A DNA stretch of 64,000 nucleotides, taken from Planctomycetota bacterium (lineage in GTDB: Bacteria; Planctomycetota; Brocadiia; Brocadiales; Brocadiaceae). A program made the translations under genes and the position numbers. Position 1 is the first letter of the stretch; every line of letters begins with the position of its first letter. The stretch spans positions 1-64,000 of the forward strand of contig VGXV01000007.1 of the NCBI GenBank assembly GCA_016873165.1. Reading direction: 5' to 3'. The notes under the pieces were generated by a model that was not told the origin of the DNA, made no database searches, and saw only the letters and a list, made by a program, of their open reading frames with translations. Shown here in pieces: positions 1 through 7,772 of the stretch.

Positions 1-126
1 GCGTTGGGGATAGGGTACATATCGAACATATCAAAGGGATTTATTTATGTGGCGTATATAGCGTGGTTGATAGTATTTGTGACGATGATAAGATCATTTG
101 TAAAAACCTCTCCGGCTAAACAATAA
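1..126 (+). CDS. C-terminal fragment of a membrane protein (5' end outside window)
   Basis: An open frame runs from base 1 to a TAA at 124-126 and gives 41 residues. They contain one strongly hydrophobic stretch (about residues 12-30, rich in Ile, Val, Trp and Tyr) followed by a basic tail ending SPAKQ. This looks like the last transmembrane helix and cytoplasmic tail of an integral membrane protein cut by the window edge. The family cannot be named from so little. It is on the same strand as the kdsD-kdsC genes 230 bases downstream. Confidence 0.5.
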   Translation, partial: ALGIGYISNISKGFIYVAYIAWLIVFVTMIRSFVKTSPAKQ

Positions 127-157
127 CGTAAACATATTGGAATACTCTGCCTTATAT

Positions 158-180
158 AGAGCGAAGAGTCTCTTTGCTCT
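158..180. repeat. Short palindrome, family of GCGAAG/CTTCGC hairpins
   Basis: AGAGCGAAGAG at 158-168 and CTCTTTGCTCT at 170-180 form an 11-bp near-perfect palindrome with one G/T mismatch. The same core (AGAGCGAAG with CTTCGCTCT) recurs at 7520-7556 and 22603-22665, all intergenic, so this is a single-hairpin member of a dispersed palindrome family. The rest of 127-358 holds no convincing gene. Confidence 0.6.
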
Positions 181-358
181 ACAACAGAATCATGATTTGC
201 AAATTTATAAGGTATAAAATGTAATGGGTACTTCCAAAATGGAGTTTGTCATTGCGCTTTCACCAAATAACGGTAGCATTATAGTTATTGTAATTGCTTT
301 AATATCACTGCAAATAAAAATTTCATCTGTTTCACTTCTCCAATAAAGTTCCTGATTT

Positions 359-1348
359 ATGTTGAATGGTTTAGCGGAAGAACAGCCACAATCTGACATA
401 GAATATGCAAAGAAGGTATTATCCCTCGAATCAGAAGCAATAAGAAAACAAATTAATCGCATAGACAGTAATTTTCAAAAGGCAGTGGAACTTATATTTA
501 AATGTCCTGGTAGAATTGCTGTCACTGGGGTTGGAAAGGCCGGTATTATCGGCCAGAAGATTTCAGCCACTCTGGCAAGCACAGGCACCCCTTCCTATTG
601 GATTCATTCATCCGAAGCCAGGCATGGAGATCTTGGGCAAATTGTTGCAAATGATATCGTGCTTGCGCTGTCAAACAGCGGAGAAACAGAGGTTGTGCTG
701 CTTTTGCCTTTCCTGAAACAAATAGGCGCGAAAATAATCGCTATAACAGGCAACAATACATCTTCTCTGGCACAGCATAGCGATGTTGTCCTTGATATCG
801 GAAACATTGAGGAGGCATGTCCATTGGGTCTTGCGCCTTCAGCAAGCACAACGGCAATGCTTGCCCTTGGGGATGCCCTTGCATTGACGGTATTTAAAAA
901 ACGCAATCTCAGCAGAGAGGATTATGCCCTTTATCATCCCGGCGGAGAACTTGGAAGAAAATTACTGCCGGTCGAAGTTGTTATGCGGAAAGGAAAGGAA
1001 AATCCGGTGGCAGATGAGGATATGCCCCTGCTGGATGTCCTGGGCATTATGACGGAAACAAAAGGCGGGCCAGGCGCAGTAAGTATTATAAATAAAAACA
1101 ATAAACTAACGGGGTTTTTCACCGATGGCGATTTAAGAAGGTTACTAAGACATGGCACATCGTTTTTATGTAAGGCAATAAAAGAGGTTATGACCCCCTC
1201 ACCCAAGGTAATTAATAATCGTTGCTTAATCGAAGAGGCGTATAAAATACTTAAAGAAAATAAAATTGACCAAATTCCTGTGGTTGACGATTTTCATACG
1301 CCTGTTGGCATTGTTGATGTTCAGGATTTGCTGGAGGTTCGGTTTTAA
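359..1348 (+). CDS. kdsD: Arabinose-5-phosphate isomerase (KdsD/KpsF family)
   Basis: This enzyme converts D-ribulose 5-phosphate to D-arabinose 5-phosphate, the first step towards KDO, the inner-core sugar of LPS. The 329-aa product has the family's usual length and order: an N-terminal SIS sugar-isomerase domain (about residues 45-180, with VTGVGKAG and the SNSGET phosphate-binding motif) and two CBS domains (about 205-265 and 270-329). It is followed after 5 bases by kdsC, which acts later in the same pathway. The ATG at 359 has no clear ribosome binding site, so the exact start is less certain than the function. Confidence 0.95.
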   Translation: MLNGLAEEQPQSDIEYAKKVLSLESEAIRKQINRIDSNFQKAVELIFKCPGRIAVTGVGKAGIIGQKISATLASTGTPSYWIHSSEARHGDLGQIVANDIVLALSNSGETEVVLLLPFLKQIGAKIIAITGNNTSSLAQHSDVVLDIGNIEEACPLGLAPSASTTAMLALGDALALTVFKKRNLSREDYALYHPGGELGRKLLPVEVVMRKGKENPVADEDMPLLDVLGIMTETKGGPGAVSIINKNNKLTGFFTDGDLRRLLRHGTSFLCKAIKEVMTPSPKVINNRCLIEEAYKILKENKIDQIPVVDDFHTPVGIVDVQDLLEVRF

Positions 1349-1353
1349 ATAGT

Positions 1354-1866
1354 GTGAAAGGGATAAAACTTGTTATTATTGATGTGGATGGTGTTTTAAC
1401 GGACGGCGCTATTTATATTGATGCGGATGGCCGGGAAACAAAGGCTTTCAATGTTCTTGACGGCACAGGGATATCGTATCTTCATCGTGTGAACATCAAA
1501 ACGGCAATAATTAGCGGAAGAACGAGCAAAGCAGTAGAGCATCGTGCAAAAGAATTGAATATCACGGAGGTGTATCAGGGAATTAAGAATAAACTGGACG
1601 CCTATAATGAAATTCTCGCAAAATATTCATTGAAAGATGAGGAAGTGTGTTATATTGGCGACGACCTTATAGACCTTCCGATATTTTATCGCGTTGGTTT
1701 TTCCGTTGCCGTTGCCAATGCCATGCCTGTTGTAAAACAGTACGCTTCTTATGTTACAAAAGCCAGCGGCGGATGCGGCGCTGTAAGGGAAGTTGCTGAA
1801 AAGATAATTAAATTTCAGGAGAAGTGGCATGTTATTATGGAACGATACCAAAACAAACAGATGTAA
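1354..1866 (+). CDS. kdsC: 3-deoxy-D-manno-octulosonate 8-phosphate phosphatase
   Basis: This HAD-superfamily phosphatase removes phosphate from KDO-8-phosphate to release KDO for LPS. The 170-aa length is typical of the tetrameric cap-less C0 type. Motif I is DVDGVLTDG with nucleophile Asp10 and acid/base Asp12. Motif II is the Ser in IISGR, and motif IV is GDDLIDLP near residue 102. The start is a GTG 5 bases after the kdsD stop, so the two genes are surely cotranscribed. KdsA and KdsB are not in the window. Confidence 0.95.
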   Translation: MKGIKLVIIDVDGVLTDGAIYIDADGRETKAFNVLDGTGISYLHRVNIKTAIISGRTSKAVEHRAKELNITEVYQGIKNKLDAYNEILAKYSLKDEEVCYIGDDLIDLPIFYRVGFSVAVANAMPVVKQYASYVTKASGGCGAVREVAEKIIKFQEKWHVIMERYQNKQM

Positions 1867-1956
1867 GTTGTAATTTTTTTCCCATACCCGCTCTGCACAA
1901 ATGATATTTGCAGCGAGCACATCAATTCAGAAATGTTTTTTGTCTCAAAATAAATA

Positions 1957-3951
1957 ATGACCAAGCGAAGATATATATTTTTAGGCATTCCCATCGTTTG
2001 TTTAATTACAATAATCGTCTCAGTTGTTTTGTCAAAGCCCAAGCCGAAAAAACCTGCAGAAAAACCCGGAGAAAGCGTCATTCCGCAAGAGGAGTCTTTA
2101 AAAAATAAAAAAATAGCAGATGACATAAGAAAGTCAGAGAAAGTAACCCAAACGGTTGATGACCTTTTTCTTCCTAACTACGATAAGGAAGGAAACGAGA
2201 CGTTCATTATGAAAGGAAAGAATACCTTTTTGCTGGAGAATGACAGATACAAAATTATTGAACCCGAAATTGCGGTAATAGACAGTGAAAGTACGGAAGA
2301 CGAACCACAAAAGGTAACAATTACATCGGATATTGGGGAGATGGATAAAACGTCAAATGAAGGATACCTTTCCGACAATGTTGTGGTTCATTTAGACCAG
2401 GAGACGCAATTACGTACCGAAAACATGAGATATCTTCCGGAAAAGAAGGAGGTGCAGACGGAAGAATTTGTCACGATCACCAGAACGGGAATCATAATCA
2501 CGGGGAAGGGCTGCGAGATCGATCTTGTTGACAGGAAGATGAGAATAAAAAATGATGCGGAGATGGAAATGGATGGCGTGAAAAACGATCTTTTTTTTCT
2601 TTCCGAGGAAGATGCCGGACAAGACTATACTGAGGAAGAACAGGATACAGAAAAAACTATTGAAAGTAACAAATCAGGGGAAAAGACAACCATTCGGTCC
2701 AGCGGTCCCCTTGAGTTTGATAGGAAACCCAATTCCCACATCATGACATTTAATGACAATGTCGAAGTCAAAAAGGGCAGTTCTACCGTTTTCTCAGATA
2801 AACTGGTCATTTTTCTCGATGCAAAAACAAAAAAGACCCAGCAGGCAATTGCAAGCGGAAATGTCCTTGCATCTCAGGGAACTAAAATTGCCAAAGGAGA
2901 CACCCTTTCCTGGGATGTTAACACGCAAAGCGCTATTTTGGAAGATGCCAGGAAGGCGGAATTTATAAGGGAAGACCTCAGCATCGATGCCCTTAGAATG
3001 ATTTTTTATAAAAATGCCAATAAAATAGATGTTCCGAGCGCCGGTCGCTTAAAAGTGAAACCTGAGGAGAAAAAGAATCAGGAACAGAACGTTGCTGCGG
3101 CGGAAACGAAGGCTGAAACTATCAATGTAAAATGGGATGGAAAAATGAATTATCTGGGGGACACACGGGAAGCCAGTTTCGAGAAAAACATTGAAGTCAG
3201 AAAGGAAGATTCCATTCTTCGGTGCGACAATTTAAATGTAACGTTTAACGACGCTAACTATGATCTGAAAACACTTGATGCAAAAGAAAGGGTTCATATT
3301 ATTGATAAAAAAGGCAATTTATTCAGCGAGGCGGTTGGCGACCAGGTTGCCTGGAATGCAAAAGATAAAGTAACTGTTTTATACGGAAATCCCTTTGCTA
3401 TTCTCAGAGAAGGAAACAAAAGGCAAATTATTGCTCCAAAAGTTTCTTTTTTTGAAAACGGTGAAAAAATCATATGCGAGGGCAAGGGGAGTTTGTATGA
3501 AATAGGAAAAGGAATGCATCGTACTGAAGAAATGAGCGAAACAAGCACCAAGGTCGTTTGGACAAAAAAAATGGAATATGATGAAATTTTAAAAAAGGCA
3601 AGCTTTTTTGAAGAGGTTCAGGTTTCTCAAAGAGGACAAAGGCTGAACGGAGACCAGATCGATGCATATATGGGCACAAACGGAGAGATTTCAAAGATCA
3701 TTACCGCGGGCAATGTGTATTTTTATAGTGAGGATTTAGGCGGCAGCGAGGGATTCGGTTCTTTTTTTACCTGGGATTTGGCTCAAAATATAGGAGTATT
3801 GACGGGTAATCCGAAGGCTGAATTAAGAAAAGAAGGTTCAAGAACGTTTTCGGAAAAGGTGTATTTTGATATGGCAGAGGATAGGATAACGTGGGAAGGC
3901 AGGCCGCACTGGCAGCTTATTGGCAAAGAATCGGGCAATGCGAACAAATAA
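1957..3951 (+). CDS. LptC/OstA-like LPS-transport protein, unusually large
   Basis: The protein has one N-terminal transmembrane anchor (about residues 7-25), a proline/lysine linker, and then a 600-residue periplasmic part. That part resembles LptC (early: a GNETFIMKGK-type strand and GEMDKTSNEGYLSDNVVVH) followed by repeated LptA/OstA-type strands such as GNVLASQGTKIAKGDTLSWD and later ITAGNVYFYS. LptC and LptA form the periplasmic bridge that carries LPS from the inner to the outer membrane, which fits its place after kdsD-kdsC. At 664 aa it is more than three times the length of ordinary LptC (about 190 aa), so it may be a fused or extended bridge. LptA-like function is inference. Confidence 0.75.
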   Translation: MTKRRYIFLGIPIVCLITIIVSVVLSKPKPKKPAEKPGESVIPQEESLKNKKIADDIRKSEKVTQTVDDLFLPNYDKEGNETFIMKGKNTFLLENDRYKIIEPEIAVIDSESTEDEPQKVTITSDIGEMDKTSNEGYLSDNVVVHLDQETQLRTENMRYLPEKKEVQTEEFVTITRTGIIITGKGCEIDLVDRKMRIKNDAEMEMDGVKNDLFFLSEEDAGQDYTEEEQDTEKTIESNKSGEKTTIRSSGPLEFDRKPNSHIMTFNDNVEVKKGSSTVFSDKLVIFLDAKTKKTQQAIASGNVLASQGTKIAKGDTLSWDVNTQSAILEDARKAEFIREDLSIDALRMIFYKNANKIDVPSAGRLKVKPEEKKNQEQNVAAAETKAETINVKWDGKMNYLGDTREASFEKNIEVRKEDSILRCDNLNVTFNDANYDLKTLDAKERVHIIDKKGNLFSEAVGDQVAWNAKDKVTVLYGNPFAILREGNKRQIIAPKVSFFENGEKIICEGKGSLYEIGKGMHRTEEMSETSTKVVWTKKMEYDEILKKASFFEEVQVSQRGQRLNGDQIDAYMGTNGEISKIITAGNVYFYSEDLGGSEGFGSFFTWDLAQNIGVLTGNPKAELRKEGSRTFSEKVYFDMAEDRITWEGRPHWQLIGKESGNANK

Positions 3952-5746
3952 AAAAAACCGGTGTATTAAAATCTTTTTTGTGCTTTTTGTGATTGCTTTC
4001 CATAAACCGCTTTACGCTGAAGATACAAAGCGTGTGGAAATTTTTGCACACCAGGGAATATTGGAAGAAGCGCCGGAAAACACATTTGCCGCTTTAAGTA
4101 AGGTTGCAGAGTTGGGAGTGGATGGTATTTTGGTGGATGTTCGCAGGACAAAAGATGGCCAATTAATATTAATGAGCGACGAAACAATTGACAGGACAAC
4201 TGATGGCATGGGGCGTGTGGATGATCTATTATATTCGGAATTACAGCAGTATGATGCAGGGTCATGGAGGGGTTTTGAATTTAAGGGAGAACGGGCGCCT
4301 CTGCTGTCTGATGTGTTGATGTTTTGTAAAATCAACAAACTTAAGTTGATTTTAAACACAAAACAGATTTTTCTTGAAGAACAAGTTGCTGAAATGGTGA
4401 ATTCATATGAAATGTCTTCACAAGTATATTTGTGGGGAACAATGAGGAATTATAATGCTAAAAACGCAGAACCCCTTGGAAAAGTACTGACATATGTTGC
4501 CCCCGAGGATTTTAACGAAGAAAAACTGAAACTCATACACGAAGAAAAGAAACTTGCATTTGCCTCATTGCTGGAATGCGATGACAGACAGTTAATGAAG
4601 AAGGCAATACAGGGAGGAGTAGATGTGCTTCTCGTTGATTATCCTTACGTAGCGATGGATGTTTTGGATATGAATGCCGTGATAAACACTGCGAAAAATA
4701 TAAAGAAAATACACCGGGAAAACAGGCCGGTTGCAATAGATGCCAGCGACCCGTTTATTGACAAGAAAGTAAAAACTCTGTTAAAAACATTGCAAAGCGC
4801 CGATGAAGACGGATCAAGAACAGCCGCAATAACTTTGGCTGTTCTCCCGCAGAAATACACAATACCACCCCTTCTGAAGCTTCTTAAAAAGAAAAATGCA
4901 AAAATAAAACAGAATGCCGTCCGGGCATTGAGTTTTTGCGGCGATGATGCAATTGCTGCCCGTATAGAACCTCTTTTAGGCGACAGAAGCACCTCCGTTC
5001 GCAGAGAAGCTGCATTAGCATTAAAAAGACTTGTAGCGGTACAATCATCACAGGCGCTTGTTGACAGGTTGCAAGCAGAAACCGATGTAAACGTGAAATA
5101 TGATATTGCAAGGGCGCTGAGTACCCTTGGAAATCAAAATTCAGCCTATTCTCTGTTTTCAATACTGGAAAAAGAAAAGAGTTGGCTTGTTAAAGAGGCT
5201 TGCATCGAAGCGGTAGGCAATACCGGCAGTGATAAAGCAATAACAGTCTTATACAATATCCTTGTCAGCGATGCAGGAGGCGATGCTTCATTTGCCCGCA
5301 CAAAATCAGCGTGGGCATTGGCTTCTATGGGAGAAAAAGCAGTTCCTTTCCTGATAAAGGCATTGCAGGATAACGAAGAATCTACACGGCGTAAAGCGAG
5401 TTGGGCGTTAATAAAGATAGGTGATCCCGCTGTGATGCCGTTGATCGGCTCACTCAATGATGTGAATGAACATACAAGAAGCCGTGCGGCACAGATACTT
5501 GGCTGGCTTGGAGACGCAAGGGCAGTCACCCCTTTGGTTTGGACATTGAAAGATGAATTTCCTCTTGTAGTAAGTTCAGCAGCCTGGGCGCTTGGCAGAA
5601 TTGGAAATCCAAAAACACTCTTGGCCCTTAAGGCATGTATAAATGATAAAAATGAGTATGTTCGGGAAAATGCAATTGAAGCGATGGGCAGAATTCTGGA
5701 ACGATATAAAGGAGCGGAACAGTATTCCGAAAGCGTTACGCAATGA
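3938..5746 (+). CDS. Secreted GDPD-fold protein with HEAT repeats, probably catalytically inactive
   Basis: A signal peptide (about residues 1-27, ending LYAED) is followed by a glycerophosphodiester phosphodiesterase fold (about 35-260) and then HEAT/PBS-type repeats of about 31 residues (about 280-590). The fold is clear from APENTFAAL, TKDG and RTTDG, but key residues differ from active enzymes. HRG is HQG, the metal-binding Glu of the E-x-D pair is gone (GILVDV), HD is SD, and the later IEIK is LNTK. The HEAT part suggests a protein-binding scaffold in the periplasm. The ATG at 3938 overlaps the previous gene by 14 bases. A TTG at 3920 is possible but gives a worse signal peptide. Confidence 0.8.
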   Translation: MRTNKKNRCIKIFFVLFVIAFHKPLYAEDTKRVEIFAHQGILEEAPENTFAALSKVAELGVDGILVDVRRTKDGQLILMSDETIDRTTDGMGRVDDLLYSELQQYDAGSWRGFEFKGERAPLLSDVLMFCKINKLKLILNTKQIFLEEQVAEMVNSYEMSSQVYLWGTMRNYNAKNAEPLGKVLTYVAPEDFNEEKLKLIHEEKKLAFASLLECDDRQLMKKAIQGGVDVLLVDYPYVAMDVLDMNAVINTAKNIKKIHRENRPVAIDASDPFIDKKVKTLLKTLQSADEDGSRTAAITLAVLPQKYTIPPLLKLLKKKNAKIKQNAVRALSFCGDDAIAARIEPLLGDRSTSVRREAALALKRLVAVQSSQALVDRLQAETDVNVKYDIARALSTLGNQNSAYSLFSILEKEKSWLVKEACIEAVGNTGSDKAITVLYNILVSDAGGDASFARTKSAWALASMGEKAVPFLIKALQDNEESTRRKASWALIKIGDPAVMPLIGSLNDVNEHTRSRAAQILGWLGDARAVTPLVWTLKDEFPLVVSSAAWALGRIGNPKTLLALKACINDKNEYVRENAIEAMGRILERYKGAEQYSESVTQ

Positions 5747-5880
5747 TGATGCTATTGAAACAGGGGTGCATGGGCAGTATCGGAATTGCGGGGAATAAAA
5801 CAATTTGACTAAGCAATAAGATTTCAATATGATGAAACTGAATTTTATCCTGATATATATAAGTGAAAGGTATTTTATTA

Positions 5881-7407
5881 ATGAAACGTAGTATAGTGTA
5901 TTTGGTAGGTGCAGGGCCGGGCGATCCACGGCTTATAACAGTAAAAGGATTGGAGTGTATTAAAAAGGCAGATGTCATTGTTTATGATTATCTTGTAAAC
6001 GTTGAATTGCTTAAAGCTGCAAGGCCGGAAGCGGAAATGATATATGTTGGAAAGCAGGGCAGCGCCCATACCCTTGAACAGGATGATATAAATATGCTTC
6101 TGGTGAAAAAAGCGCTGGAAGATAAAATAGTGACGCGGTTAAAAGGGGGGGATCCTTATATTTTTGGACGGGGAGGGGAAGAAGCTCTTGTTTTGAAAGA
6201 ATATAAGATTCCTTTTGAAGTCATTCCGGGTATCACCGCCGCGATAGCAACTCCTAACTATGCAGGCATTCCTGTGACACATCGGGAATTTACTTCCACT
6301 TTTGGATTGATCACCGGGCATGAAGATCCGACGAAAAATGAAAGCTCTATAGATTGGTCAAAGATAAGCACGGGAATAGGAACGCTGGCGTTTTATATGG
6401 GGGTAAAAAATCTTCCGTATATTACAACACAGCTTATGAAACACGGCCGTTCCGGGGATACCCCGGTGGCTGTGATACGGTGGGGAACCACCTTCCGGCA
6501 GGAAACAGTTGTTGGGACGTTGAGTACCATTGTGGAGAAGGCAAAAAATATCAAGCCTCCTGCTATTACTATTGTTGGCGAAGTTGTTACATTACGTGAT
6601 CAGCTGAACTGGTTTGAAAACAAACCGCTGTTTGGCAAAACAATTGTCGTTACCCGTTCAAGGGAACAGGCAAGTGAATTCGCTGACAGATTATATGAAT
6701 TTGGCGCGAATGTAATCGAGTTTCCTACCATTGAAATTGCAAAGCCGGATACATTGCAACCTCTTGATGAGGCAATAAGCGATATACAATCATACGACTG
6801 GCTTGTGTTCACAAGCATTAATGGGGTCGATAGCTTTTTCCAGCGATTGTTTGATCTGGGAAAAGATGTAAGAGATATTAAAGGTATTAAAATATGCGCC
6901 ATAGGGCCTGCTACTGCCGGTGGTATTGAAAAATATCATATCAGGGTTAACTGCAAACCGCCAAAGTTTGTGGCAGAATCTGTGGTGGAAGAACTGAAGC
7001 GCGTAACGGCAATAAAAGGAGAACGGTTTTTACTTCCGCGGGCAGATATCGCAAGAAGTTATCTTCCCGAAGAACTGCAAAAATTAGGCGGCAGGGTTAA
7101 CGATCTGGTTGTTTACAAAACCCTTATAGGACAGCCGAAAGGCATAAATCTTCTGGAAAAAATGAAAGACGGCGAGGTTAGTATTGTTACCTTCACAAGT
7201 TCGTCAACGGTGAGAAACTTTGTAGAACTTATAGGAAAAGAAAATATCGCTTCGTTAAACGGACATGTCCGATTTGCAAGCATAGGTCCGATTACTACAA
7301 AAACAGCGGAAGAATTGGGGGTAGATATTTCCATTAAAGCAGAGGAATATACAATTCCGGGATTGGTAAATGCCATACTGGAGAGCATTGCCTCCATTGC
7401 CAAATAA
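5881..7407 (+). CDS. cobA-hemD: Fused uroporphyrinogen-III C-methyltransferase / uroporphyrinogen-III synthase
   Basis: The N-terminal half (about residues 1-240) is a SAM-dependent uroporphyrinogen-III methyltransferase with VGAGPGDP, LKGGDPYIFGRGGEE and a PGITAA motif. It makes precorrin-2 for siroheme, cobalamin or heme d1-type products. The C-terminal half (about 250-508) is HemD, which cyclises hydroxymethylbilane; GKTIVVTRSREQA opens it and VTFTSSSTVRNF lies near its end. Fusing the two puts the branch-point intermediate and its methylation in one chain. The ATG at 5881 is preferred because GAAAGG lies about 12 bases upstream. A GTG at 5863 would add six residues. Confidence 0.93.
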   Translation: MKRSIVYLVGAGPGDPRLITVKGLECIKKADVIVYDYLVNVELLKAARPEAEMIYVGKQGSAHTLEQDDINMLLVKKALEDKIVTRLKGGDPYIFGRGGEEALVLKEYKIPFEVIPGITAAIATPNYAGIPVTHREFTSTFGLITGHEDPTKNESSIDWSKISTGIGTLAFYMGVKNLPYITTQLMKHGRSGDTPVAVIRWGTTFRQETVVGTLSTIVEKAKNIKPPAITIVGEVVTLRDQLNWFENKPLFGKTIVVTRSREQASEFADRLYEFGANVIEFPTIEIAKPDTLQPLDEAISDIQSYDWLVFTSINGVDSFFQRLFDLGKDVRDIKGIKICAIGPATAGGIEKYHIRVNCKPPKFVAESVVEELKRVTAIKGERFLLPRADIARSYLPEELQKLGGRVNDLVVYKTLIGQPKGINLLEKMKDGEVSIVTFTSSSTVRNFVELIGKENIASLNGHVRFASIGPITTKTAEELGVDISIKAEEYTIPGLVNAILESIASIAK

Positions 7408-7435
7408 ATTCAGGTTCAGGAATTTCAGCCTTTGC

Positions 7436-7456
7436 AGGGTGGGCGTTGCCCACCCT
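7436..7456. repeat. Perfect 9-bp GC-rich hairpin
   Basis: AGGGTGGGC at 7436-7444 and GCCCACCCT at 7448-7456 are perfectly complementary with a 3-base loop. The hairpin lies 29 bases after the cobA-hemD stop but has no T-run after it, so it looks more like a REP-type palindrome than an intrinsic terminator. It could still slow transcription or protect the 3' end of the message. Confidence 0.55.
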
Positions 7457-7519
7457 ACTCTGTTAAAAAAGTTGCCGAAGGTCTAATTAAACGTTTGGAA
7501 ATTTCAAAGCTATGTTGTA

Positions 7520-7556
7520 GAACGAAGCGATTGCTTCGTTCGGCGAAGCACTTCGC
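7520..7556. repeat. Double-hairpin palindrome (GCGAAG family)
   Basis: Two adjacent hairpins are present: GAACGAAGC (7520-7528) with GCTTCGTTC (7533-7541), and GCGAAG (7543-7548) with CTTCGC (7551-7556). The arrangement matches the inner part of the larger element at 22567-22698. The rest of 7408-7772 is noncoding. It ends with AAGGAG nine bases before the next start codon, and no clear sigma-70 promoter was found. Confidence 0.6.
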
Positions 7557-7772
7557 GCTGCATTAAAAAGCTCCAACGGTCGAATTTACATCAAAAATAA
7601 ACCACCTCCTTACTGACGGATATCATTTTTTCACGTCACCTCCTGAGAAACATTTTAAGTGCATTCCACAACGCAATGTTTTTCCAGTTGATATGTCTGT
7701 AAATTCTATGTAATCTGAAACACAGTGTAAAAGGTATAGACAACGCATATCCCATATAAGGAGACCTTCAAT

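Noticed and set aside
224-346. 40-aa hydrophobic frame upstream of kdsD
   Set aside because: The ribosome site is poor (AAGG 11 bases away) and there is no second line of evidence; it may be chance in AT-rich DNA.
7408-7772. Riboswitch or cobalamin box near cobA-hemD
   Set aside because: No B12-box-like sequence was found before 5881 or in the downstream gap; the structure there is explained by short palindromes.
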